A DNA stretch of 46,640 nt. It comes from Arcicella sp. (GTDB taxonomy: Bacteria; Bacteroidota; Bacteroidia; Cytophagales; Spirosomataceae). The notes beneath the pieces are model-generated. The model made no database searches and was not told where the DNA came from. It worked only from the letters and a program-made list of their open reading frames with translations. Shown in pieces: positions 33,327 through 41,782 of this stretch (position 1 is the first letter of the stretch; every line of letters begins with the position of its first letter). The translations under genes and the position numbers were made by a program. The stretch is from assembly GCA_025354645.1 (NCBI GenBank), contig JANXML010000224.1, positions 1 to 46,640 on the forward strand, given 5' to 3'.

Positions 33327-33836
33327 TTACGCTTGTAATTGCTTCACTTCACCATGTCGTTGCTCTATGCTATATTTTGGTTCTTCAGCTGTCACATCCT
33401 TCACCCATAACAATGCTTTTTCTGCTAATGAGATTTTTGGTTTCTTGGGTTTATCATGTTCATTCAAAGTCTTTTCTTTAACCCAATTAACCGTATTTTC
33501 CAATATTTCAGTATCATGTTTGGCAACGTAATTAGACACCACATTATTGGCAATGTATGGAACAACTAAACGTGTAAGCCATGAGGCACGATAAAGAATT
33601 GTGTTTTTAAGAATGGCATTAACGCCAAAACGCAAACCCATTCCAACCAAACTTTTTCTGTTTCCATTATTAACTAAAAGATTCTTTGCGTATCCTACCA
33701 CTTGACGAGCGGGTTCCAATTCCTCCTTAAGAATATTGAAATGATTAGTCAACTTTATGTGAGAAACAGCCACTTGATTTTTCAAACGAGCTCTCTCTGC
33801 CATTAAATCTTCGATTGTTTCTATTTTAGTCTTCAT
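33327..33836 (-). CDS. Hypothetical protein downstream of holin-like gene
   Basis: A 169-residue protein, helical and basic, with no signal peptide. Residues about 75-115 contain a moderately hydrophobic stretch (GMGLRFGVNAILKNTILYRA, VPYIANNVVSNYVAK) that could lie on or dip into a membrane, and the C-terminus is charged (EPKYSIEQRHGEVKQL). I recognise no family. Its start overlaps the end of the holin-like gene by 11 nt, which is strong evidence for translational coupling and a joint function at the membrane. Together with the YtxH gene upstream it forms a small membrane-stress set. Confidence 0.7.
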   Translation of the reverse strand: MKTKIETIEDLMAERARLKNQVAVSHIKLTNHFNILKEELEPARQVVGYAKNLLVNNGNRKSLVGMGLRFGVNAILKNTILYRASWLTRLVVPYIANNVVSNYVAKHDTEILENTVNWVKEKTLNEHDKPKKPKISLAEKALLWVKDVTAEEPKYSIEQRHGEVKQLQA

Positions 33837-34182
33837 AATAAAATTTCTTAATAAATGAATTGATGATTGGCAATTTTATATACTTATCTTTTATGGCATA
33901 AATTAAAATACCCATTACCACGTAAAATAAACCCACGTAAAAAAAACCAGAAGATGGACTATTCAATTTTTCACCAATCAGTAATGCAACTCCTACGCTA
34001 AAGAAAATCAATATAATCATTCCTAAAACTGCTATCACCAAAGTTGTTGCAATAGTAGATACAGCATCAGCAGTTTTTGAGGAAGCATTAAGTACTGCCA
34101 AATTCCAGCGGGCTTCCAAATATTCCGTAGTATTTTCAAAAATGTCTTCGGCTTTGTGTTTTATTTGGTTGATAGCTTCCAT
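33826..34182 (-). CDS. Phage-holin-family-like membrane protein (Phage_holin_3_6 type)
   Basis: A 118-residue protein. An N-terminal amphipathic helix (EAINQIKHKAEDIFENTTEY) is followed by two membrane helices (IATTLVIAVLGMIILIFFSV and GFFYVGLFYVVMGILIYAI) and a basic tail. The layout matches the family called phage holin, Actinobacterial/Bacteroidota type, which in chromosomes accompanies YtxH-like genes and has no link to lysis. It overlaps the next gene by 11 nt. The YtxH gene lies 183 nt upstream on the same strand; the gap has a weak inverted repeat TTTTAAGTTGG (34242) and CCAACTTAAAA (34350). Confidence 0.85.
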   Translation of the reverse strand: MEAINQIKHKAEDIFENTTEYLEARWNLAVLNASSKTADAVSTIATTLVIAVLGMIILIFFSVGVALLIGEKLNSPSSGFFYVGLFYVVMGILIYAIKDKYIKLPIINSFIKKFYYED

Positions 34183-34365
34183 ACGTTTTATTATTTTAGA
34201 AATTATATTTTAAAATTTTTAAGGTTTCTGGGTAAGACAATTTTTAAGTTGGAAGTGTTCTATTTAATATTGATTAATCTACAAATAGACAGAGAATCTT
34301 CAAATTCTAAGTATCGTCTGAAAATTAATACATTGCAAATTGAAAACTACCAACTTAAAATACTT

Positions 34366-34665
34366 TTACATAGCACCTAATGCAGAACCAACTTTTCTGT
34401 TAGCGGTGTCAGCAACATCCTCGTACTCATCTTTTGCTTTGTTTTTCCAAGATTTTGCTTTATTTTGTGCATCATCAGCAATTTGTTGAGCGTTATTTTT
34501 ACCTTTATTAATGGCTGCTAAAAGTTCATCAGCCCAAGTATTAGCATTTTGTTTTACTTTTTTTCTTAAATCTTCTCCTTTTTCAGGAGCAAACAAAAAA
34601 CCGATTGCGGCTCCCGCAGCAGCGGCAAGTGCAATTCCAACGACAACATTTGATTTATTAGACAT
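34366..34665 (-). CDS. YtxH domain-containing protein
   Basis: A 99-residue protein. The N-terminus NVVVGIALAAAAGAAIGFLF is a glycine/alanine-rich membrane segment ending in APEKGEDLRKK, which is the YtxH signature (GxxxGxLFAPxxGxxxR). The remaining 60 residues are a LEA-like amphipathic helix (DDAQNKAKSWKNKAKDEYED). YtxH proteins are general-stress proteins in Firmicutes and are common in Bacteroidota. It starts the minus-strand run of YtxH, holin-like and hypothetical genes. An inverted repeat ATTGTAAGCG (34667-34676) and CGCTTACAAT (34727-34736) brackets its probable promoter. Confidence 0.9.
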   Translation of the reverse strand: MSNKSNVVVGIALAAAAGAAIGFLFAPEKGEDLRKKVKQNANTWADELLAAINKGKNNAQQIADDAQNKAKSWKNKAKDEYEDVADTANRKVGSALGAM

Positions 34666-34954
34666 AATTGTAAGCGTTTATGTGAAAGTTTTATTAATTA
34701 CAATCATTAAAGTAAAACAACCATACCGCTTACAATAACACACAATTTTTATTGTTTTCGGGGTAGATTATACACAACTTGTGGATTTATAAAGGCAGGA
34801 TTTTGATTGAAATGGTTGTATTACGATGGAATGAATTTTTAATTTTGAGAGAACAATAAACAATAAATCACTTTAATCAGGGTGTTTTGGATATAACTAC
34901 CATCCTTAAAAATTCATTCTTATGGAAATGATAACGCTTAAACAGCTAATTACT

Positions 34955-35299
34955 ATGCAAAATATAGCACTAATAATAGACGATGAGAGAGACACGTGCC
35001 TTTTACTAAAACACTTTTTGAAAAGAAAAGGAATTTCATCGTATTATTCTCATACCCTCCAAGATGGTTTGGGGAGAGTATCTGAATTGAAACCAAACTG
35101 GTTATTTTTAGATAATAATTTGCCCGATGGATTTGGAATAGATAAAGTTGAAGAAATAAAATCCCTTTCGCCTGATTCTAAAATAATTATGATTAGTGCA
35201 ATGGGAAATCTTATGGAAATGGCAAATAGTGTAGGCGTAGATACTTTTATAGAAAAACCACTGGATTCGTTGAAGATTGAAAAATCATTAGCGAACTGA
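34955..35299 (+). CDS. Stand-alone response regulator receiver protein
   Basis: About 114 residues from ATG at 34955, where the REC fold begins directly (MQNIALIIDDERDTCLLLKH); the frame also has ATG at 34922, adding 11 residues outside the domain. Acidic pair Asp-Asp in IIDDERD, phospho-acceptor Asp in WLFLDNNLPDGFG, Ser in MISAMG and Lys in FIEKPLDS are all in place. There is no output domain, so it may work as a phosphate relay or sink, or act by protein contact, perhaps with the kinases at 26-30 kb (inference). It is transcribed away from the YtxH gene and has its own terminator at 35313-35349. Confidence 0.9.
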   Translation: MQNIALIIDDERDTCLLLKHFLKRKGISSYYSHTLQDGLGRVSELKPNWLFLDNNLPDGFGIDKVEEIKSLSPDSKIIMISAMGNLMEMANSVGVDTFIEKPLDSLKIEKSLAN

Positions 35300-35312
35300 A
35301 AAAATATTTCAT

Positions 35313-35349
35313 AAAAAAACCTCTTAGTTTTAAAACTGAGAGGTTTTTT
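35313..35349 (+). terminator. Intrinsic terminator of the response regulator gene
   Basis: AAAAAACCTC (35314-35323) pairs with GAGGTTTTTT (35339-35348), with AGTTTTAAAACT extending the stem inward. The T-run follows directly. Confidence 0.85.
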
Positions 35350-35373
35350 GGTTTTTTGAAAATGTGGATGTAC

Positions 35374-35482
35374 TGTCATTGCGAGCTTTTCAGCGAAGCA
35401 ATCTGTTTGATTGAAGCGAATAAGTTTGAAGTACTCTCCTCGTAAACTGACGGATTGCTTCGCTAAAAAGCTCGCAATGACA
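35374..35482. repeat. Short inverted-repeat element next to ileS
   Basis: Two 30-nt arms, 35374-35403 (starting TGTCATTGCGAGCTTTT) and 35453-35482, match as inverted repeats with one mismatch, around a 49-nt loop. The wording TCATTGCGAG...GCGAAGCAATC is typical of dispersed repeats in this phylum. It lies between the terminator of the response regulator gene and the ileS stop, with no gene inside. Confidence 0.8.
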
Positions 35483-35492
35483 ATTGAAAATC

Positions 35493-38400
35493 CTACACCA
35501 CTAAAACCTTCACCACCAACACCAGTTCTTCAAACTCAACCTCCTGACCATCAACCAATTCCGAAACAATTTCCAAAGAGACGGCTTGTACTTCTTGACT
35601 AATAAAGTCGGTAAAAGCTCTCACACCTTCCGTAACTTCTGGGTCTGAATCTACTAATTTGATACTGATTTTGTCGGTAACGTTAAAGCCTGAATCTTTC
35701 CGTAAATTCTGAATACGATTCACAAAATCACGGGCGATTCCTTCTTGTTTTAATTCTGGGGTAATGGTAATATCCAAAGCTACCGTGATTTCGCTGTCTT
35801 TCGCCGATAAATAACCAGGCAAATCTTCGGTTAAAATCTCAACTTCGTTTTTAGTGATGAGGTATGAGGTTGTAGGTATGAAGTATGAATCAGTTTGCTC
35901 TAATTGGGCAATATCATCCGTACTCATCGCCAAAATTCCATCCGCAACGGCTTTCATTTCTTTGCCAAATTTTGGTCCTAATGCCTTGAAATTGGGTTTC
36001 ACTTTTTTTGATAAAACGCCCGAAGCATCATCCAAATATTCTATGGCTTTGATGTTTACTTCGGTCTTGATTAAATCCTCCACCGAACCAATTTGCTGAC
36101 GAGTTTTTTCACTCAACACAGGAATCAAAACCTTACTCAAAGGCTGACGAACTTTGATTCGGTTGGTCTTGCGGATTGAATGCACCAATGAACAAATCCG
36201 CTGTGCCAATTCCATCGAAGTTTCCAAATCAGCATTAATCCACGCTTCATTTACGGCTGAAAAATTGGTCAAATGCACCGATTGAGCCTTTTTTGCCGTA
36301 CAATCGGTCATATTTTTATACAACCAATCTCCGTAAAAAGGAGCAATTGGCGACATTAATTGGGCAACGGTTTTCAAACAAAATGCCAATGTTTCGTAAG
36401 CCGATTGTTTATCGTTGGTTAAATCGCCTTGCCAGAAACGTCTTCTACCCAAACGGACGTACCAGTTAGAAAGATGGTCGCAAACAAAATCTTGAATGGC
36501 ACGACCCGCTTTTGTTGGCTCGTAGGTTTCGTAAGATTCATCCACTTCTTTTATCAACGTTTGTAGTTTTGATAAAATCCATTTATCCAATTCAGTAGTA
36601 ATGCTTAAATCAATATTTCCCGTTGGTTTGTAGCCATCTAAATTGGCATACAACGCAAAGAAATTATAGGTATTTGTGAGCGTTCCGAAGAATTTATTAC
36701 GTACTTCGGTGATGCCCGCCAAATCAAATTTAAGATTATCCCACGGCTGGGCATTCGTAATCATGTACCAGCGAGTTGGATCGGCACCATATTTTTTCAG
36801 CGTATCAAACGGGTCAACGGCATTGCCCAACCTCTTAGACATTTTGTTGCCATTTTTATCCAAAACCAATCCCGTTGAAACCACATTTTTGAAGGCAACC
36901 GATTCTTCCACCATCGTTGAGATGGCATGAAGCGTAAAAAACCATCCACGAGTTTGGTCAACGCCTTCCGAAATAAAATCTGCTGGATATGATTGTTTAA
37001 AAATTTCCTGATTTTCAAACGGATAATGCCATTGGGCAAACGGCATTGCCCCCGAATCAAACCAAACGTCAATCAAATCCGTTTCACGAGTCATTAATTG
37101 TCCAGAGGCAGAAACCATGAAAACTTCATCCACATAAGGACGGTGCAAATCATGGGTTTTGTCTTCGTATTGTTGAAGGAATTTCTCATTAAATTCTCGT
37201 TGTTCTTGACTCAAAATATCATCCTTCAAAGCGTGTTTCACGGCATGAATCAACTCTTCAACCGAACCGATACAAATTTCTTCGTCACCGTTTTCAGTAC
37301 GCCAAATTGGCAAAGGAGTTCCCCAATATCTTGAACGTGAAAGATTCCAATCTACCAAGTTTTCCAACCAATTGCCAAAACGACCCGTACCCGTAGATTC
37401 TGGTTTCCAGTTAATGGTATTATTCAAATGAATCAATTTGTCTTTCATCGCAGTGGTACGAATAAACCAAGCATCCAAAGGATAATACAAAATTGGTTTA
37501 TCCGTCCGCCAACAATGCGGATAAGGGTGGTCGAATTTCTGCACATTAAAGGCTTTATTTTCTGTTTTCAACTGAATTGCAATTCGCTCATCGACGGATA
37601 AATATTTGTCTCTGTTTTGCAAAATTCTTTGCTCTTCTTTCTCTTCGTCCGATAAATATGCTTCCTTCACTGGTTCGTTGGCATAATCGGTAATTTCAGC
37701 TACAAAACGCCCCTGACGATTCACAATTGGCACATCTTTACCATTTTCGTCTTTCACAAAAATAGAAGGAATGCCATTCTGAGCCGCTACACGGAAATCG
37801 TCCGCCCCAAAAGTTGGCGAAGTATGCACCACGCCCGTACCATCTTCGGTCGTAACAAAATCCCCGATAATTACTCTGAAAGCTGCCGTTTCGGGTTGTA
37901 TGTAAGGCATCAATTGTTCGTATTCAATGCCTTCCAAAAAATTACCTTTGAACTCCGAAATTATCGTCCATGGAATGATTTTATCGCCATCACTATACGT
38001 AGTAAAATCGCCATCTTTTCCTTTTTCGTTGAAATATTTACTGACTAAAACGCTCGCCAAAACCACATTCACAGGCTCGAAAGTATATGGATTTCGGGTT
38101 TTTACTAAGACATAGTCAATATTTTTTCCAACCGTCAAAGCCGTATTAGCTGGCAATGTCCAAGGCGTAGTTGTCCAAGCCAAAATATAAATATTATCGC
38201 TATTGGCAGAATCAAACAAAAAGCCCGATTTACCCGTTAATTTTACTTTAAACTGAGCTGTCAAGGACGTATCTTTCACTTCACGATAACAACCTGGTTG
38301 GTTAATTTCGTGAGATGAAAGTCCAGTTCCCGCCGCAGGAGAATAGGGTTGGATGGTGTAACCTTTATACAGCAATCCTTTTTTGTATAATTTCTGTAAA

Positions 38401-38885
38401 AGATGCCAAACTGACTCAATATAGTTGTTTTCGTAGGTGATGTAAGGGTTTTCTAAATCCACCCAATAACCCATTTTTTCCGTTAAATCATTCCAAATAT
38501 CCGTGAATTTCATGACGGTTTCACGGCATTTTTGGTTATATTCTTCTACCGAGATTTTCTTGCCAATATCTTCTTTTGTAATGCCCAATTCTTTTTCCAC
38601 TTGCAATTCTACGGGTAATCCGTGCGTATCCCAACCGCCTTTGCGTTTGACTTGCTTGCCTTTCAGGGTTTGGTAGCGGCAGAAAATATCCTTTATTGCC
38701 CGTGCCATCACGTGGTGAATCCCTGGCGTTCCGTTGGCTGAAGGCGGACCTTCGTAGAAAGTGAAAGTTGGATTTCCCTCACGGGTATCAATAGATTGTT
38801 GGAAGATGTTTTCATCTTGCCAAAATTTCAAGATTTCGTCGGCAACTTGTGCGTAATCGAGGTTTTTATATTCTTTAAAATTCAC
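35493..38885 (-). CDS. ileS: Isoleucyl-tRNA synthetase, type 2, with GIHH signature
   Basis: An 1130-residue class I synthetase that charges tRNA-Ile. The N-terminal Rossmann part begins YEGPPSANGTPGIHHVMARA and the second signature KMSKR is at residues 681-685 (DKNGNKMSKRLGNAVDP); the editing domain (LAWTTTPWTLPANTAL) and the anticodon-binding domain (DKWILSKLQTLIKEVDESYE) are present. The long C-terminal tail and general character are those of the eukaryote-like IleS2 type, which is naturally less sensitive to mupirocin. The usual HxGH reads Gly55-Ile56-His57-His58, with the first and third residues swapped. It is monocistronic, and a short AT-rich gap separates it from the divergent lipoprotein genes. 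Confidence 0.97.
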   Translation of the reverse strand: MNFKEYKNLDYAQVADEILKFWQDENIFQQSIDTREGNPTFTFYEGPPSANGTPGIHHVMARAIKDIFCRYQTLKGKQVKRKGGWDTHGLPVELQVEKELGITKEDIGKKISVEEYNQKCRETVMKFTDIWNDLTEKMGYWVDLENPYITYENNYIESVWHLLQKLYKKGLLYKGYTIQPYSPAAGTGLSSHEINQPGCYREVKDTSLTAQFKVKLTGKSGFLFDSANSDNIYILAWTTTPWTLPANTALTVGKNIDYVLVKTRNPYTFEPVNVVLASVLVSKYFNEKGKDGDFTTYSDGDKIIPWTIISEFKGNFLEGIEYEQLMPYIQPETAAFRVIIGDFVTTEDGTGVVHTSPTFGADDFRVAAQNGIPSIFVKDENGKDVPIVNRQGRFVAEITDYANEPVKEAYLSDEEKEEQRILQNRDKYLSVDERIAIQLKTENKAFNVQKFDHPYPHCWRTDKPILYYPLDAWFIRTTAMKDKLIHLNNTINWKPESTGTGRFGNWLENLVDWNLSRSRYWGTPLPIWRTENGDEEICIGSVEELIHAVKHALKDDILSQEQREFNEKFLQQYEDKTHDLHRPYVDEVFMVSASGQLMTRETDLIDVWFDSGAMPFAQWHYPFENQEIFKQSYPADFISEGVDQTRGWFFTLHAISTMVEESVAFKNVVSTGLVLDKNGNKMSKRLGNAVDPFDTLKKYGADPTRWYMITNAQPWDNLKFDLAGITEVRNKFFGTLTNTYNFFALYANLDGYKPTGNIDLSITTELDKWILSKLQTLIKEVDESYETYEPTKAGRAIQDFVCDHLSNWYVRLGRRRFWQGDLTNDKQSAYETLAFCLKTVAQLMSPIAPFYGDWLYKNMTDCTAKKAQSVHLTNFSAVNEAWINADLETSMELAQRICSLVHSIRKTNRIKVRQPLSKVLIPVLSEKTRQQIGSVEDLIKTEVNIKAIEYLDDASGVLSKKVKPNFKALGPKFGKEMKAVADGILAMSTDDIAQLEQTDSYFIPTTSYLITKNEVEILTEDLPGYLSAKDSEITVALDITITPELKQEGIARDFVNRIQNLRKDSGFNVTDKISIKLVDSDPEVTEGVRAFTDFISQEVQAVSLEIVSELVDGQEVEFEELVLVVKVLVV

Positions 38886-39064
38886 GATGTTTCAATTAAC
38901 AATTAACAATAATTTTTCTTTCCCTGTAATAGAAAAAGAAAATGTCTGCAAAATTACAATAAATGAGTGGGTTTTGGAAGTTAGAAAAGAAATATGGATT
39001 GTATTCCAACGTTTTTAGGGAAAGTGGTGTCTTTATGGAAATGAAATTTAAAACATTTAAAATC

Positions 39065-39493
39065 ATGAAAACAGCAACACTATTTTTGCCAATTTTACTC
39101 ATTTCTCTTTTATCCTCTTGCAAACAAAATGACGAAAATTTTGGCTCTCAGAATCTTCTGATTGGGACTTGGATTTATGAAAAGAATGAATCCTTAAATA
39201 ACAACAATACTGATTTTATTGCTATCTATGTTCGCCGTTCAAAATTTGAAAATAATGATACTGGGATTTCTTTTTTCAAATCTAATGAGTTGATTCAACG
39301 CTCATACTATGGTTGGTGTGGTACTCCACCTATTCCAATTGCAGAAAGTAAAGGCTTTTGGAAACTGGATGGGAAAGAACTTATAATTAAATCAGAATTA
39401 CGGGCATTTAAAGGAGGAAATACTAATCCTGAATCGAAGAGTGAAATAATAGAAATTAATAGCACAACTTTAAAATTAAAATATAACCAATGA
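39065..39493 (+). CDS. Small lipoprotein, lipocalin-like size
   Basis: About 142 residues from ATG at 39065 (MKTATLFLPILLISLLSSCK), which is a signal peptide with lipobox LSSC. The frame is open back to 38963, but the 34 extra residues lack any signal logic. The mature protein contains IGTWIYEKNESLN and GFWKLDGKELIIKS, reminiscent of lipocalin-like domain proteins (GTWxL..) that are abundant in Bacteroidota; the specific role is unknown. Its stop overlaps the start of the next lipoprotein gene (ATGA), so the two are translated as a pair. Confidence 0.7.
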   Translation: MKTATLFLPILLISLLSSCKQNDENFGSQNLLIGTWIYEKNESLNNNNTDFIAIYVRRSKFENNDTGISFFKSNELIQRSYYGWCGTPPIPIAESKGFWKLDGKELIIKSELRAFKGGNTNPESKSEIIEINSTTLKLKYNQ

Positions 39494-39900
39494 AACTCAC
39501 AACCCTAATAATATCCCTTCTTTTGATAGCCTGTACTTCAAAAGAAGACATCGCCCCAACCACAATCGTTGGTAAATGGGCTCCAACTTATATGCTTCAA
39601 AATAAAAATGCGGATGATTCTTGGGGAGATTGGGTAACCATAAATACTTTGATTGCTTTACCTATAATTGAATTCACAAACGATGGACGATATTTGACCA
39701 ATGGAAAACCTGGGGCTAACTGTTGTTATGCTGGCAATAAATACAGCATTTCTGGAAATATCATAGATTTTACGGAACGATTAGGTTGTCCAAATGTTGA
39801 TTGTATCCCCTATGCTGGATGGATTATTTATTCATTGAAAGATGATACGTTGATTCTTGAAATAAATAATACACGAAGCAAGTACATAAAAACCAAGTAA
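39490..39900 (+). CDS. Small lipoprotein paired with the preceding one
   Basis: A 136-residue protein with signal peptide and lipobox (TTLIISLLLIACTS, Cys15). The mature part has TIVGKWAPTYMLQNK and IIEFTNDGRYLTNGKP, the start of a lipocalin-like fold, and a four-cysteine centre (ANCCYAGN, GCPNVDC) that may form disulphides. It overlaps the preceding gene by four bases (ATGA) and is probably a diverged paralogue by layout. Function unknown; outer-membrane attachment is likely. Confidence 0.7.
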   Translation: MKLTTLIISLLLIACTSKEDIAPTTIVGKWAPTYMLQNKNADDSWGDWVTINTLIALPIIEFTNDGRYLTNGKPGANCCYAGNKYSISGNIIDFTERLGCPNVDCIPYAGWIIYSLKDDTLILEINNTRSKYIKTK

Positions 39901-40008
39901 CAAAATCGAAAATCACATCATTATATCAAGTAAAAATAACAACAATAAAAGATTTTAATGATACTGTAAATTTATTTCAATAATTTGCTTTTGAAATAAC
40001 AACAGTCT

Positions 40009-41604
40009 ATGAATCGTCAGGAACAAATCAATAAATTACAAGCCACTAAGGAGTTTGATGTATGTATAATTGGAGCGGGTGCAACGGGTGCGGGGATTGC
40101 CCTTGATGCGGCTTTGCGAGGGTTAAAAGTGACATTGATTGATAAAAGTGACTTCTCGGGACAAACTTCTTCAAAGTCCACCAAATTGATTCACGGGGGT
40201 GTTCGATATTTGGAACAAGCCGTGAAAAAATTGGATTGGGAACAGTATAAAATGGTTCGCAAATCCTTACGTGAGCGGGAAACTTTGCTTAAAAATGCTC
40301 CTCATTTATCTCGTCCTCTGGCGTTGATTACGCCTTGTTTTAATCTTTTTGAAGGCATTTATTACACCATTGGCATGAAAATGTATGAGTGGATTTCTGG
40401 TTCGCAAAGCATTGCTAAAAGTGAATGGTTATCCAAAAAAGAAACCCTAAATCTGATTCCAGAATTGAAGTCTAAACGATTAAGTTCGGGCGTTTTGTAT
40501 TATGATGGACAGTTGGATGATGCTCGTTATTGTTTGGCAATTGTACAATCGGCGGAGGCGAACGGGGCATTGGTTTTAAATCATACCGAAGCGTTAAAGT
40601 TTAGTAAAAATGAAGATAATGGAAGACTTAAATCATTGAATATCAAAGATTTAATTACTGAAAATGAATTTGTAATAAATGCCAAAGTCTTCGTGAATGC
40701 GACGGGTCCTTTTGCGGACAGTATTCGCCAAATGGCGAGTTCAAAATTGAAACCCCGCATTAAAGTAAGTCGTGGAGCTCATGTGGTTTTACCTCGTGAA
40801 GTGATGAAAGGTGATACGGCAATCCTTGTTCCCAAAACGGACGACGGACGGGTTATTTTTATGATTCCTTGGCAGGACCAAGTATTAGTTGGAACAACTG
40901 ATGAAGCGGACGAACTTTCAGAAAATCCAAAATTAGAGGATTATGAGAAAACTTATTTATTGGAATATGTGAATCGTTATTTTGAAAAAACCGTTACGCC
41001 CGACCAAATCAAAAGTGGCTTTGCGGGACTCAGACCACTTTTACAGCCTCAGTTACATTCAGCGATGAATTCTGATACAAAATCACTCGTGCGTGACCAT
41101 GAAGTAGAAATTGACCGTCGGACGAAGTTAGTCAGTATTATGGGCGGGAAATGGACGACTTACCGATTGATGGCAAAAGATACGTTGGATGAAATTTACA
41201 AAGAAGTATTTAGGAAAGAAATCGTAAAATGTACGTCTGAACATCACGTACTGCACGGAGGTGAAAATTATCGTTTTGAAGATTGGCAACAATTAGTAGA
41301 TAAATATGGAGTCACGGCTTGGACGGCTCAACATCTAATGAAAAAATATGGAACAAATGCAGTCAAAGTAATAGAAATAACTGATAGTCAGCCAGATTTT
41401 AAAGAATTATTATCGCCAAATCATCCATTCATTAAGGCGGAAGTTGTTTATGCTGTTCAAGAAGAAATGGCTATTACGGTTGATGATGTTTTAGAAAGAA
41501 GATTGGGTTTGAGACTTAGGGATGAAATCGCTTCAAAAGCGGTTGAACCTTATGTGGAAAGTGTTTTATTGACGCAAAGTCGCAGAAACGCATTGGAAAT
41601 GTGA
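40009..41604 (+). CDS. glpD: Glycerol-3-phosphate dehydrogenase/oxidase
   Basis: A 531-residue FAD enzyme. The N-terminus carries the dinucleotide-binding motif CIIGAGATGAGIALDAALRG, followed by the family block SGQTSSKSTKLIHGGVRYLE. The substrate-binding side includes VNATGPFADSI and GTTDEADELSENP, and the C-terminal part has IMGGKWTTYRLMAKDTLDE and the helical DAO_C domain. It oxidises glycerol-3-phosphate to dihydroxyacetone phosphate, passing electrons to the quinone pool at the inner membrane. No glpK or glpF is adjacent. The gene ends 129 bp before an IS3-family element; the sequence between has a CGCAAAGTTGCAAAGACGCAA-like repeat trace. Confidence 0.95.
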   Translation: MNRQEQINKLQATKEFDVCIIGAGATGAGIALDAALRGLKVTLIDKSDFSGQTSSKSTKLIHGGVRYLEQAVKKLDWEQYKMVRKSLRERETLLKNAPHLSRPLALITPCFNLFEGIYYTIGMKMYEWISGSQSIAKSEWLSKKETLNLIPELKSKRLSSGVLYYDGQLDDARYCLAIVQSAEANGALVLNHTEALKFSKNEDNGRLKSLNIKDLITENEFVINAKVFVNATGPFADSIRQMASSKLKPRIKVSRGAHVVLPREVMKGDTAILVPKTDDGRVIFMIPWQDQVLVGTTDEADELSENPKLEDYEKTYLLEYVNRYFEKTVTPDQIKSGFAGLRPLLQPQLHSAMNSDTKSLVRDHEVEIDRRTKLVSIMGGKWTTYRLMAKDTLDEIYKEVFRKEIVKCTSEHHVLHGGENYRFEDWQQLVDKYGVTAWTAQHLMKKYGTNAVKVIEITDSQPDFKELLSPNHPFIKAEVVYAVQEEMAITVDDVLERRLGLRLRDEIASKAVEPYVESVLLTQSRRNALEM

Positions 41605-41782
41605 AGGTGAAAGTATTCCCGCAAAGTTGCAAAGACGCAACAGAAAAAGTAAATTCAGAAAATATTATTACAAAATTGTAGGAAATTATTCTTTATGAGT
41701 ACGTGAAATATTGACAGTCAAATTCTTACAAGTGTGCTTACCTAAAATAGGTTGACACGATTTATAAATATTGGTAATATAG

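Noticed and set aside
33826-34182. Prophage lysis gene, from the holin-like annotation
   Set aside because: There are no other phage genes; chromosomal members of this family accompany YtxH proteins and are not lysis genes.
34156-34380. A 74-codon plus-strand frame between the holin-like and YtxH genes
   Set aside because: It overlaps the starts or ends of two well-supported minus-strand genes and has no recognisable motif.
38963-39064. Longer N-terminus for the first small lipoprotein
   Set aside because: It would place 34 polar residues before a proper lipoprotein signal peptide; ATG at 39065 is the sensible start.
41605-41732. Possible small gene or RNA between glpD and the IS3 element
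   Set aside because: Only a short GCAAAGTTGCAAAGACGCAA-like repeat trace and AT-rich sequence are visible.
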